Counted from the stretch's first letter, positions 25,425 through 34,111 are shown. The stretch is DNA of 64,000 nucleotides from JBBQSN01 sp963825505 (GCA_963825505.1 CAWGTL010000004.1:310001-374000), one strand, 5' to 3'. The notes: generated by a model not told the origin, from the letters alone. Numbers and translations are program-made.

Positions 25425-26468
25425 ATGGCCGAGATCCGCCGCTACCCGTTCGTGAGTCACCTGCGCAGCACCGAGACCGGCTGGGTGCGGCACAGCGCCG
25501 GCGGTCGCCGGCGCCACGGCGGCACCTCGGCCGCGTTCTGGTTCCGGCCGCTGTCCGCGGTGGTGAGCGAGGTGCCCGTCGACGACCGAGAGATCCCGCT
25601 GCTGGTGCACACCTGGACCTCCGACCGCCAGGACGTCGTCGTCCAGGGCACGGTCACGTTCCGCTTCGCCGACCCCGAGGCGTCGGCCGGCCGGATCGAC
25701 TTCGCGGTCGACACCCGCACCGGCCTGTGGCGCGCGCGGCCGCTCGAGCTCGTCGCGTCGCTGCTCACCGAGCTCGCCCAGCAGCACGCGGTGACGGCGG
25801 TCGCGACCCGCACCCTCGCCGAGACCCTGGTCGACGGCATCGAGGCGGTCCGTTCGCGGATCGCCGTGGGCCTGGACTCCGAACCGCGGCTCGAGGGCAC
25901 CGGCATCGCCGTCCTCGGCGTGCGGGTGGTCTCGTTGAGCCTGGAGAAGGACGTCGAGCGGGCGCTGAAGACCCCTGAGCGCGAACGCATCCAGGGCGAG
26001 GCCGACCGGGCCAGCTATGCCCGGCGCGCCCAGGCGGTCGACCAGGAGCGCGCCATCGCCGAGAACGAGCTGGCCAACCAGGTCGAGCTGGCCACCCGCG
26101 AGGAGGAGCTCGTCGTCCGCCGGGGGGCCACCGAGCGCCGTCGCGCGCAGGAGCAGGCGGCGGCCGCGCAGGTGCAGGCGCAGGCCGCGGCCGAGCGCGC
26201 AGGGATCGAGGCGGCGGCCGACGCAGGACGCACCCGGGTGGAGGCCGGCGCGCGCGCCGACGCCGCCCGCGCGCTGGACGCGGCCAGGGCCGACGCCGAG
26301 CGGACGTCGTACGAGACCCTGGCCGCCGCCGGCCCCGAGCTGCTGCGGGCGCTGGCGCTGCGCGACCTCGCGGAGGCGGTGGCCGGCGTCGACAGCCTCA
26401 CCGTCACCCCGGACCTGGTCACCGGTCTCCTCGGGCGGGTGCTCCCCACGGGCCGGGAGTCGTCGTGA
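25425..26468 (+). CDS. soluble SPFH/prohibitin-domain protein with Ala/Glu/Arg-rich coiled coil
   Basis: This 347-residue protein has an SPFH-like domain (about 40-220), seen in VQGTVTFRFADPEASAGRIDF and LGVRVVSLSLEKDVERALKT, then KTPERERIQGEADRASYARR leading into a long charged helix rich in Ala, Glu, Gln and Arg (about 195-290). The C-terminus SYETLAAAGPELLRALALRDLAEAV resembles the end of other SPFH proteins. No N-terminal membrane anchor is present, unlike stomatin or flotillin, so it is probably cytoplasmic or peripheral. GAGGAG lies about seven bases before the ATG. It overlaps the next gene (GTGA). It probably oligomerises; function is unknown. Confidence 0.75.
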   Translation: MAEIRRYPFVSHLRSTETGWVRHSAGGRRRHGGTSAAFWFRPLSAVVSEVPVDDREIPLLVHTWTSDRQDVVVQGTVTFRFADPEASAGRIDFAVDTRTGLWRARPLELVASLLTELAQQHAVTAVATRTLAETLVDGIEAVRSRIAVGLDSEPRLEGTGIAVLGVRVVSLSLEKDVERALKTPERERIQGEADRASYARRAQAVDQERAIAENELANQVELATREEELVVRRGATERRRAQEQAAAAQVQAQAAAERAGIEAAADAGRTRVEAGARADAARALDAARADAERTSYETLAAAGPELLRALALRDLAEAVAGVDSLTVTPDLVTGLLGRVLPTGRESS

Positions 26469-27379
26469 CCACCGCGGCCCGCCGCACGCTGGCACCGCGC
26501 GTGGTCGTGGTGCACCGGGCGTCCGAGCTGACCGGGCTGCTGGCCCGGCACGGGACCGTCGGCCAGGCCGAGTTCTTCCTGCGGACCCGCGGCCGCTCGC
26601 TGGACGAGGTCCGCGACCGCCACGACGCTCTCGAGCGTGCCCTGTCGGCCGTCTCGGCGGCCGTGCCGGTCGACTGGCGCCGCGGTGCGGTCGAGCGCGC
26701 GGACCTCGACCGGTTCGCCTTCGCCCCCGAGGACGTCGTGGTCGCGGTGGGGCAGGACGGCCTGGTGGCCAACGTGGCCAAGTACCTCGACGGCCAGCCG
26801 GTGGTCGGCATCGAACCCGAGCCCGGCACGAACCCCGGTGTGCTGGTGCGGCACCGGGCCGCGGACGCCCGCGCTCTGCTCGTCGCCGTGGCCGGAGGGG
26901 AGGCGACGACGCAGCCGCGGGCGATGGTGCGGGCTCGGGCCGACGACGGCCAGGAGCTGCTCGCGCTCAACGAGGTGTACCTCGGCCACCGCACGCACCA
27001 GTCCGCGCGGTACCGCCTGCTGGTGCCGGGCGGCCGCGACGAGCGGCAGTCCAGCTCGGGGCTGGTGGTGGGCACCGGGACGGGCTCCACCGGCTGGTGC
27101 GCCTCCCTGGCCGGGGCGCGTGGCGGGCGGGAACGGCTCCCCGGTCCTGCCGAGGAGGACCTCGCCTGGTTCGTCCGCGAGGCGTGGCCGTCGGCGACGA
27201 CCGGCACGTCGTTGACCGCCGGCGTCCTCGGTCCCGGCGACCACCTCGACGTCGTGGTCGAGGGCGACGACCTGGTCGTGTTCGGTGACGGCATCGAGAG
27301 CGACCACCTGACCCCCTCGTGGGGCCAGCAGGTGCGGGTCGACCTCGCCGGGCGGCGGCTGGCGCTGGTGACCGGTTAG
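26465..27379 (+). CDS. diverged NAD-kinase-like protein
   Basis: This 304-residue protein resembles the NAD kinase/diacylglycerol kinase fold. VVVAVGQDGLVANVAKYLDG matches the GGDG phosphate-binding region but reads GQDG. LALNEVYLGHRTHQSARY matches the NE/D substrate motif. SSGLVVGTGTGSTGWCAS matches the GSTAY-type loop. It is translationally coupled to the SPFH gene (GTGA overlap at 26465). The altered GGDG suggests a changed phosphate donor or loss of kinase activity. Housekeeping NAD kinase is normally a separate gene, so this is probably a specialised paralogue working with the SPFH protein. Confidence 0.7.
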   Translation: MTTAARRTLAPRVVVVHRASELTGLLARHGTVGQAEFFLRTRGRSLDEVRDRHDALERALSAVSAAVPVDWRRGAVERADLDRFAFAPEDVVVAVGQDGLVANVAKYLDGQPVVGIEPEPGTNPGVLVRHRAADARALLVAVAGGEATTQPRAMVRARADDGQELLALNEVYLGHRTHQSARYRLLVPGGRDERQSSSGLVVGTGTGSTGWCASLAGARGGRERLPGPAEEDLAWFVREAWPSATTGTSLTAGVLGPGDHLDVVVEGDDLVVFGDGIESDHLTPSWGQQVRVDLAGRRLALVTG

Positions 27380-27990
27380 CCGCGGACCCAGACCCGCAGC
27401 GGGCCGAGGAGCGAGAAGCCTTCGCTCGCAACCGCTTCCAGCGATGCTCCGTGCTCGTACCCCACGACCGGCAAGTCGCCGAGCCGGTCGCGTGCACCGT
27501 GCACGAGTGACCGGACGAGGTCGCCGAGGTCGTCATCACGGGCTGCCTCCACGTTCGACAGGCCGATGACGCCGCCGTCGCGGTGGGCCGTCCCGCGGCC
27601 GAGGACCGTGCCGTCGCGGGCGACCTCGAGCAGCACCACGTCGGGCCCGAGACCACCGTCACCCAGGTCCCGCGCGTCCGCTGCGCCCGTTCGCGCCGCA
27701 CCGTCCAGACCGATCCACGACGCCTCGAACAGCAGGACGAGACCCGCCGGGGCGAGGTCCGTCCGGGCGAAGGAGTCCTTGACGCCGACCGGTCGCCGGC
27801 CGCCCACGACGGCCAGCACGTCGTGAGCCGTGGCATCGGCGACCAGCGTCATCGCGTCCGGGTAGAACGGCGGCGGCGCGGAGGTGGTGACCTGCACGCG
27901 GCCGTCGTCGACCACCTCGACGCCCCGCGCCGCGCACACCAGTGCGCACCAGGACGCGTTCTCCCGCACCGCCTCCGCGAGCAGGTCCAT
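27376..27990 (-). CDS. GNAT-like acetyltransferase, substrate unknown
   Basis: This 204-residue protein looks like a diverged GNAT fold. ENASWCALVCAARGVEV and PPPFYPDAMTLV are patterns seen in an actinobacterial GNAT group, and LPVVGYEHGASLEAVASEGFSLLGPLRVWVRG is the matching C-terminus. The acetyl-CoA loop is not clear. The ATG at 27990 overlaps the stop of the upstream membrane-protein gene by one base. Its TAA stop shares bases with the TAG stop of the convergent NAD-kinase-like gene (27376-27379). Confidence 0.55.
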   Translation of the reverse strand: MDLLAEAVRENASWCALVCAARGVEVVDDGRVQVTTSAPPPFYPDAMTLVADATAHDVLAVVGGRRPVGVKDSFARTDLAPAGLVLLFEASWIGLDGAARTGAADARDLGDGGLGPDVVLLEVARDGTVLGRGTAHRDGGVIGLSNVEAARDDDLGDLVRSLVHGARDRLGDLPVVGYEHGASLEAVASEGFSLLGPLRVWVRG

Positions 27991-28430
27991 CAGCGCGCGC
28001 CGTGCATCCGGGCGGCCTGGCGCATCGCGGCGCGGGCCCGGCGGCGGTCGCCGGCGGCGTCGTAGGCGCAGGACAGCCGGAACCACGAGCGCCAGTCGTC
28101 GGGCGCGGCGTCCGCCTCGGCCTGGTAGCGGACGAAGGCCTCGTCGGCGGCGCCGCGCACGACGCGACCGCCGGGCGTGCGCGGCAGGTCGTCGACGGGC
28201 AGACCGTCCTCGACCTCGAGCACCCTGGCCATCCGCTCGGTCTCGGCGCCGAACCGCACCTCGCGCAGCACCGCCGCGCCGACCAGCACCGGGACAACGA
28301 GCAGCGCCACGCCCAGCGCGACGCCGACCGGCTCGCCCGACGTCACGAGGAGCCATCCGCGCTGGCCGACGAGCACCGCGTACAGCAGGCAGAGGGCGAC
28401 CAGGACGAGCGCGAGGACCTTGGGGCGCAA
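27990..28430 (-). CDS. small membrane protein with TPR-like tail
   Basis: This 146-residue protein begins RPKVLALVLVALCLLYAVLV, a first membrane segment, and has a second at GVALGVALLVVPVLVGAAVL. The soluble C-terminus, FVRYQAEADAAPDDWRSWFRLSCAYDAAGDRRRARAAMRQA, looks like one tetratricopeptide unit. The start is uncertain: a TTG at 28430 just before the first membrane segment is the best site, and no ATG or GTG lies nearby. It follows dapB by 14 bases and is coupled to the GNAT-like gene after it. Function is unknown. Confidence 0.6.
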   Translation of the reverse strand: MRPKVLALVLVALCLLYAVLVGQRGWLLVTSGEPVGVALGVALLVVPVLVGAAVLREVRFGAETERMARVLEVEDGLPVDDLPRTPGGRVVRGAADEAFVRYQAEADAAPDDWRSWFRLSCAYDAAGDRRRARAAMRQAARMHGAR

Positions 28431-28444
28431 CGGGGACCGGGCCC

Positions 28445-29197
28445 TCAGAGACCGAGGTAGTGCTCGAGCCCGACGGTCAGGCCGGGCCGCGAGGCCACCG
28501 TGCGCACGCCGAGCAGCACACCGGGCATGAACGACGACCGGTCGAACGAGTCGTGCCGGATGGTGAGCTGCTCCCCCGGCCCGCCGAGCAGGATCTCCTC
28601 GTGGGCCACCAGGCCGCGCAGCCGCACCGAGTGCACCGGGATGCCGTCGACGCGGGCGCCGCGGGCGCCGTCGAGCGCGGAGGTGGTCGCGTCCGGCGGG
28701 TCGCCGAGCCCGGCCTCGCGACGCGCGGCGGCCACCTGCTCGGCGGTGTGCCGAGCGGTGCCGGACGGCGCGTCGACCTTGTCCGGGTGGTGCAGCTCGA
28801 CCACCTCGACCGACTCGAAGTGCGGCGCCGCCAGGGCCGCGAACCGCATCGCCAGCACCGCGCCTACCGCGAAGTTCGGTGCGATCAGGACGCCGACCTC
28901 CGGGTGTCCGGCGAGGTCGGCGCGGACGGCGTCCAGGCGCTCGGCGGTCCACCCGGTGGTGCCGACCACGGCGTGGACCCCGTGGGCGACGCAGAACGCG
29001 ACGTTGACCGGCGCGGCGTCCGGCACCGAGAAGTCGACCGCCACCTGCGCTCCGGCCTCGACCACGGCCTGCGGGTCGTCACCGGCGTCGACGCGAGCGA
29101 CGAGCTCGAGGTCGTCGGCACCCTCGACCGCGCCGCACGCGGCGGTCCCCATCCGCCCCGCGGCGCCCAGCACCGCCACCCGCGTTCGCTCGCTCAC
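28445..29197 (-). CDS. dapB: 4-hydroxy-tetrahydrodipicolinate reductase
   Basis: This 250-residue NAD(P)H reductase acts in lysine and meso-diaminopimelate synthesis, feeding peptidoglycan. The N-terminal VAVLGAAGRMGTAACGAV is the nucleotide-binding loop. VGTTGWTAERL and APNFAVGAVLAMRF are substrate-region motifs, and VELHHPDKVDAPSGTA contains the catalytic HH and the conserved K-DAPSGTA. The GTG at 29197 follows TAGGGT by exactly seven bases (leaderless pattern). Length is complete. Confidence 0.95.
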   Translation of the reverse strand: MSERTRVAVLGAAGRMGTAACGAVEGADDLELVARVDAGDDPQAVVEAGAQVAVDFSVPDAAPVNVAFCVAHGVHAVVGTTGWTAERLDAVRADLAGHPEVGVLIAPNFAVGAVLAMRFAALAAPHFESVEVVELHHPDKVDAPSGTARHTAEQVAAARREAGLGDPPDATTSALDGARGARVDGIPVHSVRLRGLVAHEEILLGGPGEQLTIRHDSFDRSSFMPGVLLGVRTVASRPGLTVGLEHYLGL

Positions 29198-29232
29198 GTC
29201 CGCAACCCTAGCCGCGTGCCCGCAGGCCGGGA

Positions 29233-30771
29233 TCAGACCTCGAACCGGACGCCCTGCGCCAGCGGCAGCTCGCCGGAGTAGTTGACCGTCGTGGTCATCC
29301 GGCGCATGTACGCCTTCCAGGAGTCCGAGCCGGACTCGCGTCCGCCGCCGGTCTCCTTCTCGCCGCCGAACGCCCCGCCGATCTCGGCGCCGGACGTGCC
29401 GATGTTGACGTTGGCGATGCCGCAGTCCGAGCCGGTGGCGGAGACGAACAGCTCGGCCTCGGCCTGGTCCTGGGTGAAGATGCTCGACGAGAGGCCCTGC
29501 GGGACCGCGTTGTTCAGCGCGATCGCCTCGTCGAGGGTGTCGTAGGTCAGCACGTACAGCACCGGTGCGAAGGTCTCCGTCCGGACGACCTCGCCCTGGT
29601 CGGGCACGCGCACGACGGCCGGCTCGGCGTAGTAGGCGTCCGGCGCCGCGTCGGCGAGCCGGCGGCCACCGCCGACGAGCACCTTCCCGCCGGCCTCCGC
29701 GGCGGCGGCGAGCGCGTCCTGCATCGCGGTCCAGGCGCGCTCGCCGACCAGCGGGCCCACCAGCGTGCCCTCGGCCAGCGGGTCCCCGACCGGGAGCCGG
29801 CGGTAGACCTCGACCAGACGCGCGACGAGGTCGTCGACCACCGAGGAGTGCGCGACCACCCGGCGCAGGGTGGTGCAGCGCTGGCCGGCCGTGCCGGCCG
29901 CGGAGAACACGATGCCGCGCACGGCGAGGTCGAGGTCGGCCGACGGCGCCACGACGGCGGCGTTGTTGCCGCCGAGCTCGAGCAGGCAGCGGCCGAAGCG
30001 CGCGGCGACCCGCGGGCCGACCTCGCGGCCCATCCGGGTCGAGCCGGTGGCCGAGACCAGCGCGACGTCGTGGTGGTCGACCAGCCGCTCCCCCACGTCG
30101 GCGGCGCCGAGGACGACCTGGCCGAGGTGCTCGGGGGCGCCGACGTCGCGCGCGGCCCGGTCGAGCAGGGCGGCGCAGCCGAGGGCGGTCAGCGGCGTGG
30201 CCTCGGACGGCTTCCACACCACGGTGTCGCCGCACACCAGCGCGACCGCGGTGTTCCACGACCAGACCGCCACCGGGAAGTTGAAGGCGCTGATCACGCC
30301 GACCACACCGAGCGGGTGCCAGGTCTCGTTCAGCCGGTGACCCGGTCGCTCCGACGGCATCGTGCGCCCGTAGAGCTGGCGCGACAGGCCGACCGCGAAG
30401 TCGCAGACGTCGACCATCTCCTGCACCTCGCCCAGCGCCTCGGAACGGATCTTGCCCGCCTCCAGGCTCACCAGGTCGGCCAGGTCGGCCTTGTGCTCGG
30501 TGAGCAGCTCGCCGAGCCGCTTCACCAGGGCACCGCGCACCGGCGCCGGCACCGTGCGCCACTGCTCGAAGGCCGCCGCGGCGCGCCTGACCGCCTCGTC
30601 GACCTGCTCGGGGGTGTGCCAGGCGATCTCGGCCAGTGCCGTGCCGGTGACCGGCGTCCGGACCACGTGCTCGCCTGCGGGCACCTGGGCCCCGAGCCGG
30701 CGCAGCCGGTCGGTCGCGAGGTCGCGCAGGGCGTCGGCGGAGGGCAGGGCGGTCTGGTCGCTCGAGGTCAC
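29233..30771 (-). CDS. ALDH7-family aldehyde dehydrogenase (probable aminoadipate-semialdehyde/piperideine-6-carboxylate dehydrogenase)
   Basis: This 512-residue NAD(P)-dependent dehydrogenase belongs to the antiquitin/ALDH7 group. Its catalytic cysteine is in GTAGQRCTTLRR and the general-base glutamate in LLELGGNNAAVV. VISAFNFPVAVWSWNTAVAL and GTSGAEIGGAFGGEKETGGG are group-typical. In actinobacteria such enzymes oxidise alpha-aminoadipate semialdehyde in lysine breakdown, but no lysine aminotransferase lies here. The GTG at 30771 follows CACAGT by seven bases. A perfect palindrome separates it from the divergent glycosyltransferase gene. Confidence 0.87.
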   Translation of the reverse strand: MTSSDQTALPSADALRDLATDRLRRLGAQVPAGEHVVRTPVTGTALAEIAWHTPEQVDEAVRRAAAAFEQWRTVPAPVRGALVKRLGELLTEHKADLADLVSLEAGKIRSEALGEVQEMVDVCDFAVGLSRQLYGRTMPSERPGHRLNETWHPLGVVGVISAFNFPVAVWSWNTAVALVCGDTVVWKPSEATPLTALGCAALLDRAARDVGAPEHLGQVVLGAADVGERLVDHHDVALVSATGSTRMGREVGPRVAARFGRCLLELGGNNAAVVAPSADLDLAVRGIVFSAAGTAGQRCTTLRRVVAHSSVVDDLVARLVEVYRRLPVGDPLAEGTLVGPLVGERAWTAMQDALAAAAEAGGKVLVGGGRRLADAAPDAYYAEPAVVRVPDQGEVVRTETFAPVLYVLTYDTLDEAIALNNAVPQGLSSSIFTQDQAEAELFVSATGSDCGIANVNIGTSGAEIGGAFGGEKETGGGRESGSDSWKAYMRRMTTTVNYSGELPLAQGVRFEV

Positions 30772-30782
30772 GACGGCAACTG

Positions 30783-30796
30783 TGCCACGCGTGGCA
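30783..30796. promoter_or_regulatory. 14-bp perfect palindrome between the ALDH7 and GT39-like genes
   Basis: TGCCACGCGTGGCA lies in the 36-base gap between two divergent start codons (30771 and 30808), 11 bases from each. It overlaps the predicted -10 elements of both genes (CACAGT at 30779-30784 read on the minus strand, CAGGCT at 30795-30800), so one dimeric repressor could shut both. No regulator gene is adjacent. Confidence 0.55.
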
Positions 30797-30807
30797 GGCT
30801 CGGCCCC

Positions 30808-32307
30808 GTGGACGTCCCCGCCGACCGCACCGGTCCCGGCCTGCTGCGCCACCCGACGGCCTGGCGACCGGTGCTCGTCGTCGCCGCGACGCTCCTCGCC
30901 GTCCTGGTCGCCACCGCCCAGCGGTACGGCTGGCACCGCGACGAGCTGTACTTCCGGGCGCTCGACCCGGCCTGGGGGTACCTCGACCAGCCGCCGCTGG
31001 TCCCCTTCGTCGTGCGCACCCTGTCCGGCGTGGTCGACGAACCGTGGCTGGTCCGGCTCCCCGCGGCCCTGTGCGCGGCGGCGTCGGTCGTGGTCCTGGC
31101 CCTGGTGGCGCGCGAGCTCGGCGGCGCGGTCCGGGCCCAGGTGCTCGCCGCCCTCGCCGTCGCCGGCGGCACGGTCACCCTGCTGTTCGGCCACGTGCTG
31201 CTGACCAGCTCGCTCGACCTCGTGGTCTGGCCCCTGGTCTGCCTGCTGGTGCTGCGGGCGGTGCTCCGCGAGGAGCAGCGGTGGTGGGTGTGGACCGGCC
31301 TGGTCGTCGGCCTCAGCACCTGGAACAAGCTGCTGGTGGCGATGCTGCTGGTCGCGCTGGCGGTCGGCCTGGTGACCACGGGCCGCGGCCGGGTGCTGCT
31401 CGGGCGCGGCGTGGCCGCCGGTGGCCTGCTCGCGGCGCTGCTCGCGGCCCCGAACCTGGTGTACCAGGCCACCCACGGCTGGCCCCAGCTGGCGATGGGG
31501 GCGGCGCTGGCGCAGGGCAACGCCGACGAGGTCAGGGTGATGACCTGGGTCTTCCTCCTGATCGCGATGGGTCCGCCGCTGGTGGGGCTGTGGGGCGCGG
31601 CGCTGGTGCAGCTGTGGCGTCGTCCGGACTGGCGGCCGGCGCGCTTCCTCGGCGTCGCCCTGCCGGTCCTGGTCGTGCTCACGCTGCTCGCCGGCAGCCA
31701 GCCCTACTACCCCAGCGGCCTGCTCGCCGTCCTGGTGGCGGCCGGGTGCGTCCCGGCCGCGGACCTGACCGTCCGCTCGCGCGGCTGGCGGGTGGCGGTG
31801 GCGGCCGGGCTCGCGCTGAACACCGCGGTCTCGGCCGTGGTCGCGCTGCCGCTGCTGCCGCTCGGTGTCCTCGGGCGCACGCCCGTCCCCGCGATGAACC
31901 AGGTGGCCGCCGACCAGGTGGGCTGGCCCGCGTACACCGAGCAGGTCGCGCGGGTGTGGGCCGGCCTGCCGGAGGGCGACCGCGCCGACGCCGTCGTGCT
32001 CACCTCGAACTACGGCGAAGCGGGGGCGATCGACCGGTTCGGGCCGGCCCTCGGTCTGCCCGCCCCCTACAGCGGCCACAACGCGCTCGGCGACGCCGGA
32101 CCCCCGCCCGCGACCACGTCCGTGGTCGTCGTTGTCGGCGACCAGCTGGCCGCGCTGGAGTCCTCGTTCGCGTCCTGCGAGGTCGTGACGCGGCTCGACG
32201 CCGGCCTCGGCGTCGAGTCCGAGGAGCAGGGCGTACCCGTCGCCGTGTGCCGCGACCCGGCGCCGCCGTGGCCGCGGCTGTGGAGCCGCGTGCGCCACCT
32301 GGACTGA
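30808..32307 (+). CDS. GT39/ArnT-like membrane glycosyltransferase
   Basis: This 499-residue protein has about ten to twelve membrane helices. The first external loop reads RYGWHRDELYFRALDPAWGY followed by LDQPPLVPFV. The DE in HRDELYF is the acidic catalytic-type motif of the PMT/ArnT superfamily, which uses polyprenyl-phosphate sugars. GLSTWNKLLVAM and GSQPYYPSGLLAVLVAAG fit the group. The C-terminus (from about 395) is a soluble domain. The GTG at 30808 follows CAGGCT by seven bases. The acceptor is unknown; a cell-envelope sugar transfer is likely. It could also be called a dolichyl-phosphate mannosyltransferase-like protein. Confidence 0.8.
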   Translation: MDVPADRTGPGLLRHPTAWRPVLVVAATLLAVLVATAQRYGWHRDELYFRALDPAWGYLDQPPLVPFVVRTLSGVVDEPWLVRLPAALCAAASVVVLALVARELGGAVRAQVLAALAVAGGTVTLLFGHVLLTSSLDLVVWPLVCLLVLRAVLREEQRWWVWTGLVVGLSTWNKLLVAMLLVALAVGLVTTGRGRVLLGRGVAAGGLLAALLAAPNLVYQATHGWPQLAMGAALAQGNADEVRVMTWVFLLIAMGPPLVGLWGAALVQLWRRPDWRPARFLGVALPVLVVLTLLAGSQPYYPSGLLAVLVAAGCVPAADLTVRSRGWRVAVAAGLALNTAVSAVVALPLLPLGVLGRTPVPAMNQVAADQVGWPAYTEQVARVWAGLPEGDRADAVVLTSNYGEAGAIDRFGPALGLPAPYSGHNALGDAGPPPATTSVVVVVGDQLAALESSFASCEVVTRLDAGLGVESEEQGVPVAVCRDPAPPWPRLWSRVRHLD

Positions 32308-32342
32308 GCCGGCTCGCACGTGGGCTCGCCCCCTCGGTCCCC

Positions 32343-32816
32343 TCAGCCGGGGAGGGCCCCCCGCAGCGCCAGCACCGTGAGCACGGCCGCCTGGGCCGCC
32401 TCGTAACCCTTGTCCTCGGACGACCCGGGCAGCCCGGCGCGGTCGAGCGCCTGGGCGTCGGTGTCGCAGGTCAGCACCCCGAAACCGACCGGGACGCCGG
32501 TCTCGACCGCCACCTGCGTGAGGCCGGTGGTCGCCGCCGAGCACACGTACTCGAAGTGCGGCGTCCCGCCGCGGACGACCACGCCGAGGGCCACCACCGC
32601 GTCGAAGCCGCCACGGGCCAGCCGGGAGGCGGCCACCGGCAGCTCGAACGTGCCCGGCACCCGGACGACGACCTGCTCCGCCCCGGCCTCGGCCAGCGCC
32701 CGGTCGGCACCCGCGAGCAGCCCGTCCATCACGGTGGTGTGCCACTGCGCGGCGACCACGGCCACCCGCATCCCGGCAGCCGAGGGCATGGCCAGCTCCG
32801 GCGCGCCGTCCTTCAC
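32343..32816 (-). CDS. ribH: 6,7-dimethyl-8-ribityllumazine synthase
   Basis: This 157-residue enzyme joins 3,4-dihydroxy-2-butanone-4-phosphate to the ribityl-aminouracil to give lumazine, the penultimate riboflavin step. VRVPGTFELPVAASRLA, ALGVVVRGGTPHFEYVCSAA and VGFGVLTCDTDAQALDRAG are the substrate-binding motifs. It is the last gene of the rib operon; its GTG overlaps the ribBA stop (GTGA). An in-frame ATG at residue 16 is also possible. Confidence 0.95.
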   Translation of the reverse strand: MKDGAPELAMPSAAGMRVAVVAAQWHTTVMDGLLAGADRALAEAGAEQVVVRVPGTFELPVAASRLARGGFDAVVALGVVVRGGTPHFEYVCSAATTGLTQVAVETGVPVGFGVLTCDTDAQALDRAGLPGSSEDKGYEAAQAAVLTVLALRGALPG

Positions 32817-34111
32817 GGTCGTACCCCTTCCAGCAGCGGGTCGACGCGGCTCTCGCGGGCCGCGGACACCGGGACGTGCGGCAGGTCGTGACCCAGCCGC
32901 TCCTGCTTGGCGCGCAGGTAGCGCAGGCTGTCGTCGGTGGGCTCCACGAGCAGCGGCTCCCGTCGCACCACCTCGACGCCGTACCGGGCCAGGCCGTCGA
33001 CCTTGGCCGGGTTGTTGGTCAGCAGCCGCACCGGCCCGACCCCGAGGTCCGCGAGAACCGCTGCAGCGGAGACGTAGGTGCGGGCGTCGACGGGCAGGCC
33101 GAGGTCGGTGTTCGCGTCGACCGTGTCGCGCCCCGCGTCCTGCAGCGCGTAGGCCGCGAGCTTGGGCACCAGACCGATGCCGCGGCCCTCGTGCCCGCGC
33201 ACGTAGACCACGACGCCGCGGCCGGCGCGCTGCACGGCGACGAGCGAGGCCTCGAGCTGCGGACCGCAGTCGCACCGCAGCGAACCCAGGACGTCGCCCG
33301 TGAGGCACTCCGAGTGCACCCGCACGAGGACCGGCTCGGCGCCACCGGCGGCCGTGACGTCGCCGACCACGAGCGCGACGTGCTCGGTGCCGGCGCTGTC
33401 GCGGTACCCGTGCGCCGTGAAGTCGCCTGCGCGGGTGGGCAGCCGGGTCGAGGCAGCCCTCTTCAGCACCGGTCGCCACGGCACCCCCGCGGCCGCGGCG
33501 TCGCCGCCGAGGTGGGCCACGAGGTCCTCGATCGTCACCATCGCCAGGCCGTGCTCGTCGGCGAACGCCCGGCACGACGTCGCGCGCCGCATCGAGCCGT
33601 CGTCGTCGACCAGCTCGACGATCACCCCCACCGGCGCGCAGCCCGCGAGCCGGGCGAGGTCGACCGCCGCCTCGGTGTGACCGGGCCGCACCAGCACGCC
33701 GCCGCGGCGCGAGCGCAACGGCGCGACGTGCCCGGGCCGCACGAGGTCGGACGCCGTGGTCGCGCCGTCGGCGAGCAGCCGCACGGTGCGGGCGCGGTCG
33801 GCGGCGCTGATGCCGGTGCCGACGCCGTGCCGCGCGTCGACGGTGACGGTGAACGCGGTGCCCATCGACTCCTCGCCGCGGGCCACCATGAGCGGCAGCC
33901 CGAGGTGGTCGGCGCGGTCGTCCTCCATCGGCGCGCACACGTAGCCGGTCCCGTGCCGGACGAAGAACGCCATCCACGCCGTGGTGATGTGCTCGGCGGC
34001 CATCACCAGGTCGCCCTCGTCCTCGCGGTCGGCGGCATCGAGGACCAGGACCGGCCTCCCCGCGGCGATCTCGGCGACCGCGTGCTCGATCGGATCCACC
34101 CGGACGCTCAT
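32813..34111 (-). CDS. ribBA: bifunctional 3,4-dihydroxy-2-butanone-4-phosphate synthase / GTP cyclohydrolase II
   Basis: This 432-residue fusion makes two riboflavin precursors. The N-terminal DHBP synthase (about 1-205) has REDEGDLVMAAE, HGVGTGISAADRARTV and RPGHTEAAVDLA. The C-terminal GTP cyclohydrolase II (about 215-410) has its zinc cysteines in HSECLTGDVLGSLRCDCGPQ and YVRGHEGRGIGL. AGGAGG precedes the ATG at 34111, which also overlaps the ribE stop (ATGA). Both halves look complete. Confidence 0.95.
   Translation of the reverse strand: MSVRVDPIEHAVAEIAAGRPVLVLDAADREDEGDLVMAAEHITTAWMAFFVRHGTGYVCAPMEDDRADHLGLPLMVARGEESMGTAFTVTVDARHGVGTGISAADRARTVRLLADGATTASDLVRPGHVAPLRSRRGGVLVRPGHTEAAVDLARLAGCAPVGVIVELVDDDGSMRRATSCRAFADEHGLAMVTIEDLVAHLGGDAAAAGVPWRPVLKRAASTRLPTRAGDFTAHGYRDSAGTEHVALVVGDVTAAGGAEPVLVRVHSECLTGDVLGSLRCDCGPQLEASLVAVQRAGRGVVVYVRGHEGRGIGLVPKLAAYALQDAGRDTVDANTDLGLPVDARTYVSAAAVLADLGVGPVRLLTNNPAKVDGLARYGVEVVRREPLLVEPTDDSLRYLRAKQERLGHDLPHVPVSAARESRVDPLLEGVRP

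Noticed and set aside
25425..27379. SPFH/NAD-kinase-like pair read as an anti-phage defence system
   Set aside because: No nuclease, TIR, Sir2 or other known effector and no neighbouring defence genes; surrounding genes are housekeeping. The idea has no direct support.
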